Below are positions 39,827-48,501 of a stretch of DNA of 64,000 nt, one piece after another. The translations under genes were made by a program, and so were the position numbers. Source of the stretch: Novipirellula herctigrandis. Its GTDB lineage: Bacteria > Planctomycetota > Planctomycetia > Pirellulales > Pirellulaceae. Each line of letters opens with the position of its first letter. The first letter of the stretch is position 1. The DNA lies in assembly GCA_007859835.1 (NCBI GenBank), contig SJPJ01000001.1:6361632-6425631 (forward strand), read 5' to 3'. Under the pieces are notes generated by a model. It was not told the DNA's origin and made no database searches. It worked only from the letters and a program-made list of their open reading frames with translations.

Positions 39827-41077
39827 GTGACTTACCACCAACTGCAGCATCGAACAACGCATACCGCGGGCCGCAAATGGTTCGTCCCTGGTCTCATAGG
39901 GCTATTGGTATGTGTTCACGTGTGCACGCTAGGTCCTCGTACGCATGCGGAAGACCTATCGATGCCCCTTTTGTTGCCGGCTTCCGAGCCAGTCGAGGTT
40001 GATGTTAGCGTCCCGAATGATAGCAACCCGATCGGTGCCGGAGTCATTACGGATGGTAATACGGGTGATTGGCTTCGGAGTGAATCCATCGAATCCGAGG
40101 CGAGCGATGGGATGTCGCTTACGCCCGAACCCGCCTACGACTGGATGAAGGAAGCGAGCAGCTATTACCAGCAAAACGCTGATGGCTCCCCGACCCCGCT
40201 CGATCCTCCTACACTGCCGCTTGACGACCAGGTCGATTCCTATTTCCGTGCATCGGCAACTTCGCCCGACCCAAATCACTACCACCACTACGGCAATCCT
40301 TCCTCCGAGAAAGTGTGGCGTTGGACGCCGCTTCCCGATCATCTACTTTGGCATTCCTACTTGGCCGGCCTGCATGAATCAAGAATCTCGTCCGCTATCT
40401 TTGGCGACACAGATGAGAATGGTTACTGGGACGCTACTTTGGGAGGAAGAGTGGGGCTGTTGCGATACGGTTCGTCCGACAACCATAAAAATGGTGAAGG
40501 GTGGCAGTGGGATGTCGAAGGTGCCGTGATGGTACGGCTTGATATCGTCGAACAAGAGGATGTCGAATCGATGGATTTTCGTTTTGGAACCTTGATCACA
40601 ACGCGTCAAGGCGAGTGGGGAGCCAAGTTCGGCTATTTCCACATCAGCTCGCATGTGGGTGACGAATACATGATTCGCAATCCGTTATTCGAACGGATTA
40701 ACTATGTCACCGAATCATTGATCCTCGGGGGCAGCTACCATCCCAATGATCGAGTCCGCGTGTATGGCGAATCGGCACTCGCAGTCAAGCGTTCCGGTGG
40801 TGCCAAGCGTTGGCAATTTCAAACTGGATTGGAGTACATTGCCCGGCCGGCTACCTTGACATCGGGCAGTCCCTTCACCGCCCTGAATGTTGACCTTCGA
40901 CAAGCTGTCGATTTCGATCCGGGTTTTACGGTGCAGACTGGTTGGCAATGGGAAGGGTTCCAATCGGGCCGTCGCGTTCGAACGGGCCTTCAATATCACA
41001 ACGGCCCAACCCCCCAGTTTGAATTCTTCATGGAAGACGAGCACCACCTTGGCATTGGCCTTTGGTACGACTATTAG
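39827..41077 (+). CDS. DUF1207-family exported (outer-membrane-like) protein
   Basis: A 416-residue protein with a signal peptide (hydrophobic FVPGLIGLLVCVHVCTL, cleavage near THA before EDL). The mature N-terminus is a low-complexity acidic/Pro-rich stretch to about residue 155. The remainder contains alternating aromatic strand-like segments: LPDHLLWHSYLAG, LGGRVGLLRYG, GEWGAKFGYFHISSHVGDEY, YGESALAVKRSGG, and a C-terminal Tyr (GIGLWYDY). These match the DUF1207 family, thought to form an outer-membrane beta-barrel. Function is unknown. The start is GTG 39827. Confidence 0.82.
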   Translation: MTYHQLQHRTTHTAGRKWFVPGLIGLLVCVHVCTLGPRTHAEDLSMPLLLPASEPVEVDVSVPNDSNPIGAGVITDGNTGDWLRSESIESEASDGMSLTPEPAYDWMKEASSYYQQNADGSPTPLDPPTLPLDDQVDSYFRASATSPDPNHYHHYGNPSSEKVWRWTPLPDHLLWHSYLAGLHESRISSAIFGDTDENGYWDATLGGRVGLLRYGSSDNHKNGEGWQWDVEGAVMVRLDIVEQEDVESMDFRFGTLITTRQGEWGAKFGYFHISSHVGDEYMIRNPLFERINYVTESLILGGSYHPNDRVRVYGESALAVKRSGGAKRWQFQTGLEYIARPATLTSGSPFTALNVDLRQAVDFDPGFTVQTGWQWEGFQSGRRVRTGLQYHNGPTPQFEFFMEDEHHLGIGLWYDY

Positions 41078-41225
41078 ATTTCTGACACGGACCGCTTGTC
41101 AAAATTCACGTCGTAGCCTCTTTCCCATTCCGTCGCTTCGAATCGTCTTACATGCTTTGAATGGTTTCTGTGTAAGTTGCCGTTTGGGCTGCAAAAATGC
41201 CGAACACCAATGGCGTTCGTCGAGT

Positions 41226-42770
41226 TTAGTCAAGAGAAGTCGTAAGGCGGTTGAGCGAGCCCAAGTGTGCTGCGAATTTGTTCTGTTGGGTTGCAAGTTC
41301 ATTCAGGTGCGTCATCAGCTGTTGAATCGATTGGTTTAACCAATCGCATTCCTCTTTCGTCTTCGCTATCAGAGCGGGGACTTCTTCGAGGACCACTGCG
41401 AATTCGTGAGCTTCGCTCCAGCCCGATGACTCTTTTTTTCCAGTGAATTGAATGAAGCGAAGGGTTCGATTGTTGGAATCCAAATTCTCTAGCGGGCTCT
41501 CTAGCTCGTTCATCCGTAACGTCGCTTGTGCCAGATTCTCAAACACATATTGTACGCGAGACGACATCTGTTCAAACAGCGTCCGGACACTTGCCATCAC
41601 GCGATCATTCTTGTCAAGCCCTGCGTCCGAGCCAAGCTCCGACATGAACACCAAGCTGATTTCGCTCTGCAGCTTCGTTGCCGCCACATCGAAAATCAAT
41701 TGGTTCAACATTGAAACAACGGATTGCAAATGAGAGGCCAATTCATTGATCACATCCGAGCTTTCTTTTGATACCGACCCGAGTGATTCGGATACAACGC
41801 GAAGCGTGCCCGCTCGCGGCCCAAGCTTGTTCGCAGCAATGGCCGCATTCATCGCCAATATTCGAATCGTGTCAGCTGAATCTAAGATTCCAACGCTTTT
41901 CTCACCCAGTCGTAAACTGATCGATTTGAATTCATCTAATCGATCGAACACGTCTTGGAGTAAAGCGTCGACTTGGACGCAGCTACAAATGGCTGGGGCA
42001 AACTCGGAGGTTTCGTTTGTTGATTGTTGGACCGATTGGGGTGATCCCTTTTGCGTTCTTCGTAAGTGGTCCTTACGCATGATCTCTTGTCGGCTACATA
42101 ATTCAACCGACAGTGCTTCCCGCATGAAGTCGTCATAGCTTGCGAATCCCAGTTCACTAAGCTTGCTTTGCAATTCCAATGCCGAAGCCTTCATTGCTGC
42201 TTCGCGTTGTTTGGGCTTCTGTTCAATCTCGCGTTCGATCTCTCGTAGGCGAGCGTAGAGTTCGACGACTTTGGGAAAGATGACACTGCTCGGTTTCAAA
42301 CGAACCGACAAGTAACCGTCGGTCGATGGCATTACGACGGCCAGTACCCAATAATGCCGTCCATCGCTAGCCAGATTTTTCACGTATGCGGCAATCGTTC
42401 GCCCGTTCTGAATCGCCTCCCACAGCAGCTTGAAAACGACTCGCGGCATGTCGGGGTGCCGAATGATACTGTGTGGCGAGCCGTACAATCGTTCCGGCTC
42501 AATTCCCGCAATCCTTGAGAAGACTTCGTTGCCGTGACGAATCACACCGTGTTCATCGGTTGTCGAAAAAAAGAGTTCATCGATCAAGAAACGGCGTTCT
42601 TCATCGATGATCCGTTTTTGCGTCTTGGTTGTGATCCGCGGTGTTGCTTCGGCCCCCGCAGGAGTCGGCAGAGAGTCTTCTGCTGTGTCTTGCACGTCGA
42701 TGCTCTTCTTGAGAATTCTGAACGCAAATGTAGCGCGGGTAATGCTTTGTTCTCGAAAAGTATGGCACAC
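41226..42770 (-). CDS. Soluble PAS-domain chemoreceptor-like protein
   Basis: A 514-residue protein without membrane helices. An Aer-type PAS domain at about residues 60-155 contains FFSTTDEHGVIRHGNEVF, YGSPHSIIRHPDMP and VKNLASDGRHYWVL; in Aer this domain binds FAD. A linker with coiled-coil character follows (LREIEREIEQKPKQREAAM). The C-terminal half is helical and contains IRILAMNAAIAANKLG. That segment resembles the hairpin tip of methyl-accepting proteins (ILALNAAIEAARAGE), but the surrounding conserved tip residues are degenerate. It could be a cytoplasmic redox/oxygen sensor for taxis or another output. The start (GTG 42770) is uncertain. No chemotaxis genes are adjacent. Confidence 0.75.
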   Translation of the reverse strand: MCHTFREQSITRATFAFRILKKSIDVQDTAEDSLPTPAGAEATPRITTKTQKRIIDEERRFLIDELFFSTTDEHGVIRHGNEVFSRIAGIEPERLYGSPHSIIRHPDMPRVVFKLLWEAIQNGRTIAAYVKNLASDGRHYWVLAVVMPSTDGYLSVRLKPSSVIFPKVVELYARLREIEREIEQKPKQREAAMKASALELQSKLSELGFASYDDFMREALSVELCSRQEIMRKDHLRRTQKGSPQSVQQSTNETSEFAPAICSCVQVDALLQDVFDRLDEFKSISLRLGEKSVGILDSADTIRILAMNAAIAANKLGPRAGTLRVVSESLGSVSKESSDVINELASHLQSVVSMLNQLIFDVAATKLQSEISLVFMSELGSDAGLDKNDRVMASVRTLFEQMSSRVQYVFENLAQATLRMNELESPLENLDSNNRTLRFIQFTGKKESSGWSEAHEFAVVLEEVPALIAKTKEECDWLNQSIQQLMTHLNELATQQNKFAAHLGSLNRLTTSLD

Positions 42771-42842
42771 ATTTCTAAGTAAGTTTTAAATAACGCTCAG
42801 TCGACCACTGAATGGGAGTGCCTGTTTGGAGCGGCAGAGTCA

Positions 42843-44726
42843 CTATTTCGATTGTGACGAATATTCCAATTTCCCGCTTGATGCATCGTGCGTTTTGATT
42901 GCCGAGACCGCATTGGCATCAACCGTATCCGAACCGCCGACCGATTTGTGGCGTGTCGTGCCAGGCAACTTCAATAGCTCGATGAGTTCCTCGATATGCG
43001 TCTCGTATACATCTCGTGGTTGGCAAGCGTGTTTAACGCAGATATTCGCTGCTCGTCCGACGACTTCGCCCATCATGCCACACGTTTTCATGACGCGGGT
43101 CGTTCCAAGTGCCTGGTGAGTCACGCCGATGTTGCGGCCCGCCATGAATAGGTTATCGACGTTGCGGCTGTAAAAGCAACGATACGGAACGGGATACCCG
43201 TACTCGCGATCAATGCGTCGGTCGTGTATTGCGATACTAATGAATGGATTGTCGGGGAATTTTTCGGCATACTGTTTCTTTGGATAATGCAGATCGATCG
43301 ACCAAGTGCTTGGGACACAGCCATCGTCGAACTCGCGTTTCGTTATGACGTCCTCTTGTGAAAGAATCACGTCGCCGAGCAACCGCCGCGATTCACGTGG
43401 ACCACCGATGAAGGCTACCCAAGTCAGCACGGCATTTCGATGCTTTTCTGCACCGTCGTTATTCTTCATCGCATTAAATGCGCCATACACGGCGCGTAGG
43501 TTATGGTCGCGAATGCCTTCGGCATCAGCAACTGCATTTTTGTTGAAACCGCTTTCCCAAAACCACTGGCCGTGATGGTCTCTGGGGTAAGGGAAATCCG
43601 CCATTTGCAGCTCGAGGGCCCAGGGTGTTTTGGGGAAATCGGTCACTTGATCTACTTCCGCCCAAGTCCACATGTTGCTCATTCCCATGCGATCTTTGGG
43701 TTCCATTTCCCAGTCGGCTTCCGCCAGAATTCCGACGGTTTCGTGGCCGGTGCAATCGCAGAACAGCTTACCGAAGAACTCGGAGTGTTGGCTCGTTCGA
43801 GTGTCAAAAGTTTGCACCGAAATTAGTTTGCCATTCTCGTTTTCGCATGCAAACGCATGATGATTGAGGAATAGGTCGATGTTCTTTTCGGCTCGGACGA
43901 TAGCCTCTTTCTGTTCGTCTCCGAACTCTTCGGCGCGGCCGGGCGATTTGGTTGCTTTGTCGGCAAACTCTTCAATGATTTCACCGAGATGGGGGTACCG
44001 GCCGCGACGGATGTTCCCCATCGCCCACACGCGAACCTCGCTGCTGCCGTTGCCGCCAAGCACGGGGCGATCTTGAATCAGAGCCACTTTGCATCCCATG
44101 CGAGCAGCGGAAATAGCGGCCCCCATGCCCGCATAGCCACCGCCGACAACGACCAAGTCGTAGCCTGTTCTTGCAATGGGAGCCTCCGTCAGTCCAAGCA
44201 CTTCGCGACGCCAATCCGCAAGCGGTTCCGAGACATTTGGTGGTGGTTCCACTGTTTGGCCTTCATCGATCGAGGCAAAATAAATGGCGTCGCAGCGACC
44301 GTCAAAGCCGGTTAGGTCATGAAGCCCCAGTTCCACGTTGGTGTCGGAAACATTTACTGTCCCACCGTCATGCCAGAACCACTCGGTTCCCTTCGAGCCA
44401 AACGTTTCCTCAAGTGGATGACCGTTGATGACTAGTTGAAATCGGCCCGGTTGGCCGGGGGCGTTCTAACGAGCCACTCAATCTTTGGTGCGTAGGGATA
44501 CGCGGTAATCGCCAGGGGCAGGGAATTTTACATGGGTCACCGCGTCCTCGACCGGTCGGCCCAGACCGTGAGCTAACATGTACGGAGAGCCCATTTCGCG
44601 AATGAACTGCGTGTCCAAGCTCCATCCACCGTGTGACTCGAAACTTTCCGCTTCTACTAAGATACTCTCGGCCATCGTTGGGTTTGCTGCGACCAAGAGT
44701 AAGACGACTGCGATTACGTTCCGCAT
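42843..44726 (-). pseudogene. Exported FAD-dependent oxidoreductase interrupted by two in-frame stop codons
   Basis: Read as one frame from ATG 44726 this is a 627-residue protein. A signal peptide (MRNVIAVVLLLVAANPTMA) is followed by an N-terminal beta domain (SILVEAESFESHGGW), then an FAD Rossmann motif YDLVVVGGGYAGMGAA (about residues 189-204). Family-typical NGSSEVRVWAMG and FMAGRNIGVTHQALG come later. Codons 83 (TGA, 44478-44480) and 87 (TAG, 44466-44468) are stops in RVSLRTKD-stop-VAR-stop-NAPGQPG, where tryptophan is expected in relatives. The rest of the frame is intact, with no other lesions seen. It is either a very recent pseudogene, a strain-level mutation, or a sequence error. 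The 3' part could only be made by an internal start. Confidence 0.85.
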
Positions 44727-44880
44727 AATTAGCTGCTTATTTGGGGTGGGATTCCGCGTGAACGGAAGTGATTGTTGCAAGTGCACCATCCAACCAGTTT
44801 TGAAGAGGCAATTCAATCTTGCTCGTGGCCCGGTTGTTGCTTGTGCCAGTGGATTGATCGCATTGTAGCCTAATTCTCTC

Positions 44881-44928
44881 TTGACGAACAAACCGCTTGT
44901 GTCTACTGTACTAGATGAAATGGTACAG
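44881..44928 (+). promoter_or_regulatory. Promoter and inverted-repeat operator of the GntR-ABC operon
   Basis: A TTGACG -35-like box (44881-44886) is followed after 17 bp by TACTGT (44904-44909), a poor -10. Overlapping it is a perfect 6-bp inverted repeat CTGTAC-N11-GTACAG (44906-44928). The site lies 19 bp before the GntR start codon. A symmetric site at this place is what an autoregulated YtrA-type repressor would use. The match is by eye. Confidence 0.55.
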
Positions 44929-44947
44929 CAGGTGATCGAGGTAAGTT

Positions 44948-45349
44948 ATGCTCTCAATTCAAATCACGACCGGCAGCGACGTGCCGATCTTTCGGCAGAT
45001 TGTCGAGCAGGTTCGCGCGGCGATCGCCTGCGGCAAATTGTCCGTTGGCGACCCGCTGCCGAGTGTCCGCGCTTTAGCAGCCGAAATCGTCGTCAATCAC
45101 AACACCGTTGCGAAGGCCTATGCCCAATTGATTCGTGATGGGATTGTCGAGAGCCATCAAGGTCGCGGCTACTTTGTCGCCGAACGGCGAGAAATATTTA
45201 CCAAGGCCGAGCGGACTCGGCGTGTCAACGTGATGATCCAACCGTTAGTCAGCGAAGCGGCCTTGTTGGGCTTTTCGGGAGAAGAAGTGTTGGCAATGGT
45301 GGAGAAACAATTCTCAAAAATGGTCGCGTCTAACCAGGGGAATCGATAA
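44948..45349 (+). CDS. GntR-family transcriptional regulator, YtrA type
   Basis: A 133-residue protein consisting of the GntR winged helix-turn-helix (DVPIFRQIVEQVRAAIACGKL, then GDPLPSVRALAAEIVVNHNTVAKAY and the GIVESHQGRGYFVA wing). Only about 50 C-terminal residues follow, with no large ligand domain. That size is typical of the YtrA subfamily, whose members repress adjacent ABC transporter genes. The start ATG 44948 is preceded by GAGGT. Its stop overlaps the ATPase start (TAATG), so the two are translationally coupled. The inverted repeat at 44906-44928 is its probable operator. The inducer is unknown. Confidence 0.9.
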   Translation: MLSIQITTGSDVPIFRQIVEQVRAAIACGKLSVGDPLPSVRALAAEIVVNHNTVAKAYAQLIRDGIVESHQGRGYFVAERREIFTKAERTRRVNVMIQPLVSEAALLGFSGEEVLAMVEKQFSKMVASNQGNR

Positions 45350-46371
45350 TGGATCAACCAAATTTTGCTGCAATCCATGCGGTCGGCTTGACTCGCTATT
45401 TTGAATCCAAATGCGTCGTTAACAACTTGGACTTCCGCGTTCCCAGCGGAAAGGTGACTGCGCTCTTGGGGCTCAACGGAGCCGGCAAGACAACAACGCT
45501 GCGGATGATGATGGGGTTGCTTGCTCCCACACGTGGCACCTGCCAAACCTTGGGCGTCGATTCACAGTCGATGTCCCCCGAGCACTTATCGCGAATCGGG
45601 TATCTCGTCGAAGGGCACTACCTTTATCCGTGGATGAAGGTCACCGAAGTGGCCCGCTTTGCCCGTGATGGTCAAACGGTCTTTGACGACCGTCGGTTTG
45701 ACGAGATCGTTCATCATTTTGGGATTATGACCTCGCAACGTTGTGGCGACCTTAGTCGCGGCCAGCGTGCTGGCGTCAGCTTGGCGGCTACCCTGGCAGC
45801 CGATCCGGAGCTACTGGTTCTTGACGATCCGGCGCTCGGACTCGATCCCGTCAGTCGTCGATCGCTCAACGAAACGCTGGTCGATTTCGCTGCCCAAACC
45901 ACTACGGATGATCGACCACGCACTGTGCTACTCAGTACTCACCTGATTGATGATGTCGAGCGAATTGCGGATGAAATAGCAGTCATGATCGCAGGCCGGT
46001 TGTTGATCCACGCCAGCGTCGCTGAATTCCAAAACCGAGTCACGCGTTATGCCTTCGACGTGCCAGCGGAAAGCGAAAACGAGTCGCTTGTTTCGCAGAT
46101 GCAAGCGGCGATCGATGGTTTGGTCGAATCCCGAATGGTAGGCAAACACTGTACCGTTTGTGTCGCCGATGCGGCGGACGATGTCGCCGAACAATTGGCG
46201 AAATTGAGTTCAGGCAGCGTGGAAACCTTGGCCGCATCGCTCGACGAATTGGTGGTTGCCTACTTGTCGCGTGACCGAGCTGAGCATTCGTTCCTCGCAA
46301 AAAGGAACGGGCACAAAGTTGAGGAGATGAGTTCAAGCTCGGTTGTCACTAATGGGGAGCAAGCACGATGA
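45349..46371 (+). CDS. ABC transporter ATP-binding protein
   Basis: A 340-residue ATPase subunit. Walker A is GLNGAGKTT (41-49), the signature LSRGQ is at 135-139, and Walker B LLVLDDP is at 155-161. STHLIDDVERIADE contains the switch histidine. The usual catalytic glutamate after Walker B is aspartate (LDDP rather than LDEP), which may slow hydrolysis. A ~100-residue C-terminal extension follows the nucleotide-binding domain. It overlaps the GntR gene by 1 bp and the permease gene by 4 bp (ATGA). It is expected to power the downstream membrane subunit, probably as an exporter. The substrate is unknown. Confidence 0.93.
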   Translation: MDQPNFAAIHAVGLTRYFESKCVVNNLDFRVPSGKVTALLGLNGAGKTTTLRMMMGLLAPTRGTCQTLGVDSQSMSPEHLSRIGYLVEGHYLYPWMKVTEVARFARDGQTVFDDRRFDEIVHHFGIMTSQRCGDLSRGQRAGVSLAATLAADPELLVLDDPALGLDPVSRRSLNETLVDFAAQTTTDDRPRTVLLSTHLIDDVERIADEIAVMIAGRLLIHASVAEFQNRVTRYAFDVPAESENESLVSQMQAAIDGLVESRMVGKHCTVCVADAADDVAEQLAKLSSGSVETLAASLDELVVAYLSRDRAEHSFLAKRNGHKVEEMSSSSVVTNGEQAR

Positions 46372-48461
46372 TCTATTGGAAAGAATGGCGTGAAGCAGTC
46401 CGTTTACTGCCCATTGCGATGGTTGCGATGGTGTTCGTTCTGTGGATTGCGTTCCCTGATCCGGCGAACGATTATCAAACCATTGAATCGGGGGTCGGTT
46501 TGCCGATCGTGACCGTTTCCATCTTATTGGCGTTGGCGATTGGGCTACTGCAAACGCTTCCGGAGCTGCGGACGGAAGTTCGCGGGCAGTTGTTTTCCCG
46601 GCCGCTTTCACGGACTCGGAATTTTTTGGCAAAAGTGGCGACAGCCTTTGCCGTTCATCTGATCGCTTTCCTTGTTCCGTATGCGTTCTTTTCATGGCGC
46701 GTGATGGCGATGTCGCCCCAGCAGCTAGCGATTGCACCAATCGAGTTGTGGTCAGGTTTCCTTTTGTGGTTATCTGGATTTGCGTTCTATCCCGCCACGG
46801 TCTGGATGGTTTGCCGTCGTGCCCGGTGGATCGGTTCGCGGACACTGCCGCTGGTCGCTGCCATCGGCATTATGGTGCTGGGCTCCTTTGCTGTCGATGC
46901 CAAGACTTGGTTTTCGTTTTCGACGTGGGGCCTCTGCGCCGCCATTTCCTTTGTCGTGTTGATGGTGATCACAAGACACGCCTACGTTGTGCTGGGGAAT
47001 CAAACGCCACGCGTCGAATCGCATTCCTGGGGTGGCCGGCTGTCGTCCGCTGGTTTGACGATTTGTATGCTCGCTGTGACTGGCCTCTCCCTGCTGATGG
47101 CGTTCTTATTGGCTCATGAATACGGTGCCGCGGGACCCTATCAGCTGTCGGGATTGCGACTGGATGGCGCGGGGCGGTTGTACCAAACGGTCGAGGGCTA
47201 CCAATGGGACAGAGTCAAACGACGATACGACGTGGTAGTGAAGCAGGCAGCCGAGGCGATCGAAACGCCGTTGGCAGACGGCTACCAGCGACCCGAGCCT
47301 GCCTATACAGCTCCCTCACTACCACTACTAGAGCCAGTGTTTTTCACTACCCAGCAATCCGTGTCGCGCGGAAGTGTGTTCAGTCCCATCGACAAGTCAA
47401 GCGTTGGCTTGGATGACAGGGTGGGATTCTATCATCGCGATGGTTATTTCTTGTTGTATCGGCTTGGAGTGGACAGCCAAACGTCAGGCAACCAACTCGT
47501 CGACTGGTTCGATCGAGGTGGTTTCGGCTCGCGAGAGAATCCGTTTGGGCGTGCCAATCCAGGTCAGTGGGCACGGTATACCGAAGCGACTTATACACAG
47601 CGAGACTTACAGTCGCCAACGTTCGGTCGAACCCTGATCGATTCGTCCGGCATTTACGCAGTGGACGTCTACAAGGCCAAACTGACCACTTTGGTCGATC
47701 AACGGATTGACGCGGCTATTTATCTACCGAAGCTCGCCAGTGAGCAGGCCAGTGCCGTACTACTCGATGGCGACCAGTTAAGCGTTTACTTGGTCGCGGG
47801 CTTGCATCCGATGGACACTCCCTCCGATTCCTTCGTCAAGCGTTTTAGTCTAAGTTTGCCAGCGGAATGGCTCGCAGTTCCCGGTAGTGCGCGTGCGCGA
47901 ATCGTTGATCATGGTGACGACGGTTTCTCACTGATCAAAGCGACAGGCTACCGAGCCTTAACCGTTCGCGTCGATGCTGAGGGAGCTGTCCTAGAAACGA
48001 AACAGTATCTGCTGGCTGCCGAATCGGCTGATTTGATTTCCGCAGCAGTGGTGCAAGGCACGCTGCCACCGCTGTTAAATCTTGTCACCAGTGCTGGTGC
48101 GATGCTCGAATCGAAGTGGAACGGTGGTTCATACACTGCCGCCGCGACACGCTCCTACATCGTCACGGTCGTGGTGGTGACGCTACTGCATCTGGTGCTC
48201 GCAGGTTGGCTCACACGCGTAGCTTCCAAACGAAGAAATCTTTCGCAACGCGACACACGTCGTTGGTACCTGCTGGTACCGCTGCTCGGAATCGCCGCGT
48301 CACTCTCTGTGCTGGTTCTACACGCTCGAGTGCCAGCGGTAGCATGCCCATCGTGTGGTAAACGCAAGCGAGTCGACGAAGCGGTCTGCCCGCATTGCGA
48401 CGCCGATTGGTCAAAACCCGAGCGAGTCGGGATTGAAGTGTTTGATGTAAGTCACAACTAG
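46368..48461 (+). CDS. ABC-2-type membrane subunit with C-terminal zinc ribbon
   Basis: A 697-residue membrane protein. Six or so helices lie in the first ~250 residues (for example LLPIAMVAMVFVLWIAF and LIAFLVPYAFFSW). A ~350-residue extracytoplasmic domain follows (about 260-590), then two more helices (YIVTVVVVTLLHLVLAGWL and WYLLVPLLGIAASLSVLVL). It ends in a cytoplasmic CPSCGKRK...CPHC zinc-ribbon motif. The large external domain and terminal metal knuckle are unusual for an ABC-2 permease. It is coupled to the ATPase gene by an ATGA overlap. The operon ends here, about 40 bp before the convergent ThuA-like gene. Confidence 0.85.
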   Translation: MIYWKEWREAVRLLPIAMVAMVFVLWIAFPDPANDYQTIESGVGLPIVTVSILLALAIGLLQTLPELRTEVRGQLFSRPLSRTRNFLAKVATAFAVHLIAFLVPYAFFSWRVMAMSPQQLAIAPIELWSGFLLWLSGFAFYPATVWMVCRRARWIGSRTLPLVAAIGIMVLGSFAVDAKTWFSFSTWGLCAAISFVVLMVITRHAYVVLGNQTPRVESHSWGGRLSSAGLTICMLAVTGLSLLMAFLLAHEYGAAGPYQLSGLRLDGAGRLYQTVEGYQWDRVKRRYDVVVKQAAEAIETPLADGYQRPEPAYTAPSLPLLEPVFFTTQQSVSRGSVFSPIDKSSVGLDDRVGFYHRDGYFLLYRLGVDSQTSGNQLVDWFDRGGFGSRENPFGRANPGQWARYTEATYTQRDLQSPTFGRTLIDSSGIYAVDVYKAKLTTLVDQRIDAAIYLPKLASEQASAVLLDGDQLSVYLVAGLHPMDTPSDSFVKRFSLSLPAEWLAVPGSARARIVDHGDDGFSLIKATGYRALTVRVDAEGAVLETKQYLLAAESADLISAAVVQGTLPPLLNLVTSAGAMLESKWNGGSYTAAATRSYIVTVVVVTLLHLVLAGWLTRVASKRRNLSQRDTRRWYLLVPLLGIAASLSVLVLHARVPAVACPSCGKRKRVDEAVCPHCDADWSKPERVGIEVFDVSHN

Positions 48462-48501
48462 ACACGCGGCAGTAGAGGCTGTTTCAGACGCCCATCGTGA
48501 G

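Noticed and set aside
44478-44480. TGA as a selenocysteine codon
   Set aside because: A TAG follows four codons later in the same frame, relatives are expected to have Trp rather than Cys there, and no insertion hairpin was recognised.
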